The notes under the pieces were generated by a model, which searched no databases, had not been told where the DNA came from, and saw nothing but the letters and a program-made list of their open reading frames with translations. Both the position numbers and the translations under genes were made by a program. 64,000 nt of DNA from Cupriavidus basilensis (GTDB lineage Bacteria; Pseudomonadota; Gammaproteobacteria; Burkholderiales; Burkholderiaceae): contig NZ_BBQM01000023.1 of assembly GCF_000876015.1 (NCBI RefSeq), positions 248,001 to 312,000 of the forward strand, in the 5' to 3' direction. This document shows positions 60,236 to 64,000 of the stretch, in pieces. How positions within the stretch are numbered: position 1 is the stretch's first letter; each line of letters begins with the position of its first letter.

Positions 60236-61249
60236 ATGCTCAAGATCAGGAAAGCCGTATTTCCGGTGGCCGGCCTAGGCACGCGCTTCCTTCCCGCCAC
60301 CAAGGCAAGCCCGAAGGAGATGCTGCCGGTGGTCGACAAGCCGCTGGTCCAGTACGCCGTGGAGGAAGCCATCGCGGCCGGCATCACCGAGCTGATCTTC
60401 GTCACCGGGCGCAGCAAGCGCGCCATCGAGGACCACTTCGACAAATCCTACGAGGTGGAGGCCGAACTGTTGGCGCGCGGCAAACAGGCGCTGCTGGACC
60501 TGGTGCGCGGCATCAAGCCCGCCCACGTCGACTGCTTCTACGTGCGGCAGGCCGAGCCGCTCGGGCTCGGCCACGCGGTGCGCTGCGCCAGCAAGCTGAT
60601 CGGCGACGAGCCGTTCGCGGTGATCCTGGCCGACGACCTGCTCGACGCGCGCACGCCCGTGCTCAAGCAGATGATCGAGGTCTTCGACCACTATCACAGC
60701 AGCGTCATCGGCGTGGAGGCGATCGCGCCGCGGGACTCCCGCTCCTATGGCGTGATCGACGGCAAGCCGTGGGACGAGCGCGTGTTCAAGATGTCCGGCA
60801 TCGTGGAGAAGCCCGCGCCCGAGGCGGCGCCGTCCAACCTCGGCGTGGTGGGCCGCTACGTGCTGATGCCCAGCATCTTCGCGCACCTCGGCGCGCTCGC
60901 GCCGGGCGCGGGCGGCGAGCTGCAACTGACCGACGCGATCCAGGCGCTGCTCGCCCACGAGCAGGCGCTGGCCTACCGCTACGAAGGCCGGCGCTTCGAC
61001 TGCGGCAGCAAGCTCGGCTACCTGAAGGCCACGGTGGAGTTCGCGCTGCGCCATCCCGAGGTGGCGGCGCCGTTCGCCGAATACCTGCGCGAGGAATGCG
61101 CCGTGTTCGCGCAGCCGGCGCCCGCGAAAACCGGCGAAGCCGCGCAAGCCACTCAATCCGCGGAAGCCACGGAAGCCACGCAGGCCGCGGCCAGCACGGC
61201 CGCCGCCCGCGCCGCGCAACGCGCCGGGCTGGTGCCCGAGGCCGCCTGA
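60236..61249 (+). CDS. galU: UTP-glucose-1-phosphate uridylyltransferase
   Basis: A 337-residue enzyme making UDP-glucose from UTP and glucose-1-phosphate. KAVFPVAGLGTRFLPATKASPKEMLPVVDKPLVQYAVEEA, FAVILADDLLD, VEAIAPRDSRSYGVIDG and GIVEKP are the GalU signatures. The C-terminal about 40 residues are an Ala/Thr/Glu-rich extension not found in standard GalU. ATG 60236 is preceded by a GGGGG stretch. UDP-glucose is the donor for the WcaJ-type priming enzyme, so it fits the exopolysaccharide locus, though it also serves general metabolism. Confidence 0.93.
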   Translation: MLKIRKAVFPVAGLGTRFLPATKASPKEMLPVVDKPLVQYAVEEAIAAGITELIFVTGRSKRAIEDHFDKSYEVEAELLARGKQALLDLVRGIKPAHVDCFYVRQAEPLGLGHAVRCASKLIGDEPFAVILADDLLDARTPVLKQMIEVFDHYHSSVIGVEAIAPRDSRSYGVIDGKPWDERVFKMSGIVEKPAPEAAPSNLGVVGRYVLMPSIFAHLGALAPGAGGELQLTDAIQALLAHEQALAYRYEGRRFDCGSKLGYLKATVEFALRHPEVAAPFAEYLREECAVFAQPAPAKTGEAAQATQSAEATEATQAAASTAAARAAQRAGLVPEAA

Positions 61250-61265
61250 ACGGCGCGGGCCGGCT

Positions 61266-61733
61266 TCAGCGGAAGTAGGCCTTGGTGTTCTCGTGCACGT
61301 CGTCGCGGCCGAGCAGTTCCCCGGGCGTCATCCAGCGGTAGGCGCTGTGCTGTTCCGGCATGCCCGCCGCCTCCCCGCTGTCCTGCGCCTCGTCCGGCAT
61401 CGTCCAGGCGTAGGCCAGCACAACGTAGTGCGTGGTGACGCCCGGCTCCCCGGCGAAGTTGTCCGGGTAGTGATGCTCGAACACGCCGCGCGCCACCGCG
61501 CCGGCGCGCTCGGCGCCGGCAATGCCGAGCTCGTCCGCGACGATGCGCCGGAATGCCGCATCGAGGCTTTCGTCCTTGCGGATGCGCCCGCCCGGCACGA
61601 ACCACGTGTCGCGCGCGGGACGGTTGCGGCGGCGGCCGAGCAGCGCGCGGCCCCGGGCATCGGTGACGATCAGGTCGATCGACACCAGCGGGGCGTGGCG
61701 CACCACGGCGAGGAAATCCATAGCACCGAGCAT
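61266..61733 (-). CDS. gmm: GDP-mannose mannosyl hydrolase (Nudix)
   Basis: A 155-residue GDPMH-type Nudix enzyme that hydrolyses GDP-mannose (and GDP-glucose) to GDP and sugar. TPLV/HAPLVSIDLIVTD, RPARDTWFVPGGRIRKDESLDAAFRRIVADELG (modified Nudix box), FEHHYPDNFAGEPGVTTHYVVLAYA and DVHENTKAYF match WcaH/Gmm proteins. The start is ATG 61733 with GGAG about 9 bases upstream; ATG 61721 is in frame. It ends convergently against galU and probably tunes the GDP-mannose pool for the polymer. Confidence 0.9.
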   Translation of the reverse strand: MLGAMDFLAVVRHAPLVSIDLIVTDARGRALLGRRRNRPARDTWFVPGGRIRKDESLDAAFRRIVADELGIAGAERAGAVARGVFEHHYPDNFAGEPGVTTHYVVLAYAWTMPDEAQDSGEAAGMPEQHSAYRWMTPGELLGRDDVHENTKAYFR

Positions 61734-62209
61734 GGATGGCGGCTCCAGGAAAAATGATGGCGTTGGAAAAAGCGGCAGCGGCGCGGCAGCCGGCGAAACG
61801 CGGGACGACGCCGGCGAAAGGGGGAATGACCGGGAACCGTCGACGCACTCTCGCCGGCGCAGAAAGGCGCCCCGCCCACCGGGGGATAGGCGAGGCGCAA
61901 AACGCGCGCAAGTGGGTCAGACCTGAGCGCGACGTTCCGAGCCTAACCGCGTCCGCGCGATCATAACGTGGGCTAGCGCACCGCGCGCTGCCACAAGCGA
62001 ACGATTGGCGGAAGGCGACGGTCCGGTCCGCGGGCCACCGGCGGGCGCCGGATTTTTCCAATCCACCCAGAGGTTGGGTATCCCTTCAGACTGCCCGGCG
62101 GCTGACGTTATTGCGGGAGCGGCCGGGAGTGGCCTGCCGCATGCCCGGCGCAGGCGCCCGGGTATCACCGCGCGCCCGCGGGGCACGCCCGAACCCCACG
62201 CAGACCCCC
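61734..62209. other. 476-bp intergenic region
   Basis: GC-rich, between the leftward Nudix gene and a small rightward gene. No convincing gene, terminator or repeat was found; the promoters of both flanking genes are presumed to be here. Confidence 0.5.
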
Positions 62210-62365
62210 ATGCAATCCGACCTGACCCTCCTGACGGCGCTGTGCGCCGTTACCGCAGTGCTGTTCGCCGCGCTCGGCATCCGCTATCTGCGCAAGCGCT
62301 CGCGCGTGGACCTGTGCATCTCCCGGCTGGAACAGCAGTTGCGCGAGCGCCGGATGGGGCAGTGA
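62210..62365 (+). CDS. Small membrane protein, 51 residues
   Basis: Short protein with one membrane helix (about 6-26: LTLLTALCAVTAVLFAALGI) followed by a basic, charged C-terminus (RYLRKRSRVDLCISRLEQQLRERRM) that can form a coiled helix. I do not recognise it. ATG 62210 has no clear ribosome binding site, but the amino-acid pattern (N-in helix with basic tail) is more protein-like than the frame above it. It is isolated between the Nudix gene and the formate dehydrogenase region. Confidence 0.45.
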   Translation: MQSDLTLLTALCAVTAVLFAALGIRYLRKRSRVDLCISRLEQQLRERRMGQ

Positions 62366-63057
62366 TGCCCGTTTTATGATTTAAAAATCACATAACGACC
62401 GGATCAGCCACGAGGTGGCCCGGTCCGAGTGCCGGAACAGAGCCCGAAAATATGGGTTATTCTCGACATCATGTCTTATAGACGATACTTATGATTTCCC
62501 ACGTAACGAGCCGCAGTAAATGTATGCATAAGTCTGAGAACTGGGCCACCGGCGAATTGTCCGCGTGGACGGCATCGTTACCGATCTTCGCAGCGGGGTT
62601 CCAGGGTACCCGATGCAGGCCATAGAGCGTGCAGGGTTGGAACGACGGGGTGTGGATGTCGCGGGGTGTAAAGGGCCATTCTTCGGAGTGGCCTTTTTTA
62701 TTGGTTTTTTTGCTTGTTTCTTGGGTTTCGGGAGTCGCTTTTTTCTCCTGGGTCGGGTTTTCTGTTTGGGCTTTCTGTGGGCCTTGAGGCTCGGGCGGTT
62801 TGGGTGGTTCGGGCTGCTGCCGCGACCGGTTTGGGTCGCCACGGCGTAGCACCGGCGTGGTTTCGTGGCGGGCGTGGTGGCTCCCGCTTGACGGGCGGTG
62901 GCCTCGGCGTCACCTGCCATCGTTCCGCACTGTCGTATCCACCAACGACCATGCTTGATCGGGAAAGCACGCGTCCCGCTTGTGCATTTCCCTGCCTATA
63001 CTCTCTGGAACAAGACGCAAAAACCCCACCGTTGTCGCCATGTCCAGGAGAGTTCTC
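62366..63057. other. 692-bp region between small protein and formate dehydrogenase, with a terminator
   Basis: No protein gene is supported. It holds a 6-bp palindrome TGATTT/AAATCA with AA centre (62377-62390), a stem GACCGG...CCGGTC with an inner GCCAC/GTGGC stem (about 62395-62427), a CTTATG/CATAAG pair (about 62487-62541) and a strong intrinsic terminator (62670-62699). The stretch after the terminator is unusually T/G-rich on the plus strand. TATACT at 62997-63002 is a possible -10 for the dehydrogenase gene, with no clear -35. Confidence 0.55.
62670..62699 (+). terminator. Strong rho-independent terminator
   Basis: Arms AAAGGGCCATTC (62670-62681) and GAGTGGCCTTT (from 62686), with a TTCG tetraloop and two wobble pairs in the stem, followed by a T-run up to 62699. 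It terminates plus-strand transcription; the nearest plus-strand gene ends 305 bases upstream (62365), so it may belong to an unannotated RNA in between. Confidence 0.85.
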
Positions 63058-64000
63058 ATGGTTACGATGAACAGGCGCCAGTTTCTGAAGATAACCGGCG
63101 CATCCCTGGCAGGCTCCAGCCTGGCCTTGATGGGATTCTCGCCGGGCGAGGCGCTGGCGGAGGTGCGGGCCTACAAGCTGGCCCGCGCCACCGAGACGCG
63201 CAACACTTGCCCGTATTGCTCCGTGGCCTGCGGCCTGCTGATGTACAGCCTGGGGGACGGCGCCAAGAACGCCACCGCCAGCGTGATCCACATCGAGGGC
63301 GACGCGGATCATCCGGTCAATCGCGGCACGCTGTGCCCGAAGGGCGCCGGGCTGATCGACTTCATCCACAGCCCCAGCCGGCTGAAATACCCGGAATACC
63401 GCGCGCCCGGCTCGGACAAGTGGGTGCGGCTGTCGTGGGACGATGCGCTGGACCGCATCGCCAAGCGCCTCAAGGAAGACCGCGACGCCAACTTCGTCGA
63501 CAAGACCGCCGACGGCAAGACGGTCAACCGCTGGCTGACCACCGGCATGCTGGCGGCCTCGGCCAGCAGCAACGAGGTGGGCTACCTCACGCAGAAGACC
63601 ATCCGCAGCATGGGGATGCTGGGCTTCGACAACCAGGCGCGCGTCTGACACGGCCCGACGGTGGCAGGTCTTGCCCCGACGTTTGGCCGCGGTGCGATGA
63701 CGAACCATTGGGTCGACATCAAGAACGCGGATGTGGTGCTGGTGATGGGCGGCAACGCGGCCGAGGCGCACCCGTGCGGCTTCAAGTGGGTGACGGAGGC
63801 CAAGGCGCACAACAAGGCCCGGCTGATCGTGGTGGACCCGCGCTTCACGCGCTCGGCCTCGGTGGCGGACCTGTACGTGCCGATCCGCACGGGCAGCGAC
63901 ATCGTGTTCCTGGGCGGCGTGATCCGCTACCTGCTGGCCAACGACAAGATCCAGCACGAGTACGTGAAGCACTACACGGACTTCACCTTCATCGTGCGCG
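63058..64000 (+). CDS. fdnG: Selenocysteine-containing formate dehydrogenase alpha subunit (FdnG/FdoG type), 3' end outside window
   Basis: Membrane-bound respiratory formate dehydrogenase catalytic subunit, oxidising formate on the periplasmic side with a bis-MGD Mo or W cofactor. ATG 63058 is preceded by AGGAGAG; a Tat signal (NRRQFLK, then ITGASLAG and a hydrophobic stretch to ALA) starts the protein. The Fe-S motif NTCPYCSVACGLL...LCPKG binds a [4Fe-4S] cluster. An in-frame TGA at 63646-63648 follows DNQARV and is followed by HGPTVAGLAPTFGRGAMTNHW, the known selenocysteine context of E. coli FdnG/FdoG; a bacterial SECIS hairpin overlaps. Reading continues open to base 64000. Naming fdnG versus fdoG is not decidable here. 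Confidence 0.93.
63646..63690 (+). promoter_or_regulatory. Selenocysteine UGA codon and bacterial SECIS element
   Basis: Starting at the UGA, a hairpin has upper-stem arms GGCA (63663-63666) and TGCC (63672-63675) around loop GGTCT (63667-63671), and a single unpaired U at 63662, which is position 17 counted from the U of UGA. The bulged U17 and the GGUCU loop are the features SelB recognises in E. coli fdh mRNAs. Confidence 0.9.

Noticed and set aside
13222..60444. Long overlapping frames on the opposite strand of most genes
   Set aside because: They are by-products of high GC at third positions; they lack ribosome binding sites and have Arg/Ala/Pro-rich composition without motifs.
62377..62390. 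TGATTT/AAATCA palindrome as an Fnr site
   Set aside because: Fnr requires TGAT-N4-ATCA; here the half-sites TGAT and ATCA are six bases apart.
62391..62699. tRNA-Sec, 6S or 4.5S RNA upstream of the dehydrogenase
   Set aside because: No acceptor stem/anticodon arrangement, SRP GGAAG core or 6S bubble could be recognised; kept only as an unnamed RNA candidate.
62489..62920. Minus-strand frame rich in Lys, Pro and Thr opposite the terminator
   Set aside because: It reads across the terminator hairpin and its composition simply reflects the T/G-rich tract on the opposite strand.
63646..63648. TGA in the formate dehydrogenase frame as a pseudogene-making stop
   Set aside because: The surrounding motif and SECIS hairpin match selenocysteine insertion, and the frame continues open to the window edge.

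Overview
The window is a GC-rich bacterial chromosome segment, almost completely coding, with GTG starts, ATGA gene overlaps and AT-richer islands only in a few intergenic regions. The gene content (class III aminotransferases, GntR/AcoR-type regulators, ArsN2, a BvgAS-like phosphorelay, a fucosylated exopolysaccharide locus, a selenocysteine formate dehydrogenase of the FdnG/FdoG type) and the composition suggest a beta-proteobacterium of the order Burkholderiales, probably Cupriavidus/Ralstonia-like. That placement is inference, not a database match.

Layout. 1-7662: a catabolic block read rightward (truncated aminotransferase, EamA transporter, GntR regulator, acetylpolyamine-type deacetylase, hydroxylysine-kinase-like phosphotransferase, phospho-lyase-type aminotransferase) ending convergently against an AcoR-like sigma-54 activator. 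7872-18102: single genes and short units (VOC protein, small coiled protein, alpha/beta hydrolase, class A penicillin-binding protein, ArsB-like permease, orphan hybrid histidine kinase, ArsN2-like acetyltransferase, GTP cyclohydrolase I, BLUF photoreceptor, 2-keto-4-pentenoate hydratase-like protein). 18103-21152: a perfect inverted pair of DnaA boxes, then a leftward peroxiredoxin-glutaredoxin/flavin disulfide reductase pair separated by two perfect hairpins. 21153-23384: a 743-residue fusion of a trypsin-like protease and an S1/P1-type zinc enzyme, with no signal peptide.

24043-29458 is a regulatory island: a BvgS/EvgS-like hybrid kinase that lacks an HPt domain, a BvgA-like regulator and an RcsB-like regulator, with palindromes and phased repeats between them. 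About 29979-61733 is an exopolysaccharide locus: GDP-mannose/GDP-fucose synthesis (manC, gmd, fcl, GDP-mannose mannosyl hydrolase), UDP-glucose synthesis (galU), a WcaJ-like priming transferase, five further glycosyltransferases, flippase, polymerase, two BY-kinases, acetyltransferases, a PIG-L deacetylase, a GMC oxidoreductase, a lipoprotein glycoside hydrolase, a PAP2 phosphatase and two local regulators (Crp/Fnr and GlxA/AraC type). No Wza exporter or Wzb phosphatase is present in the window.

62366-64000: a strong intrinsic terminator that may end an unannotated RNA, then the 5' part of a selenocysteine-containing formate dehydrogenase alpha subunit running off the right edge.

The most unusual item is the protease/S1-P1 fusion. 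The Trp that is normally the mature N-terminus and a zinc ligand in S1/P1 nucleases is here internal (W416), directly after the protease domain, which suggests a self-activating zymogen. The deacetylase-kinase-phospho-lyase operon is the best candidate for an undescribed catabolic route.
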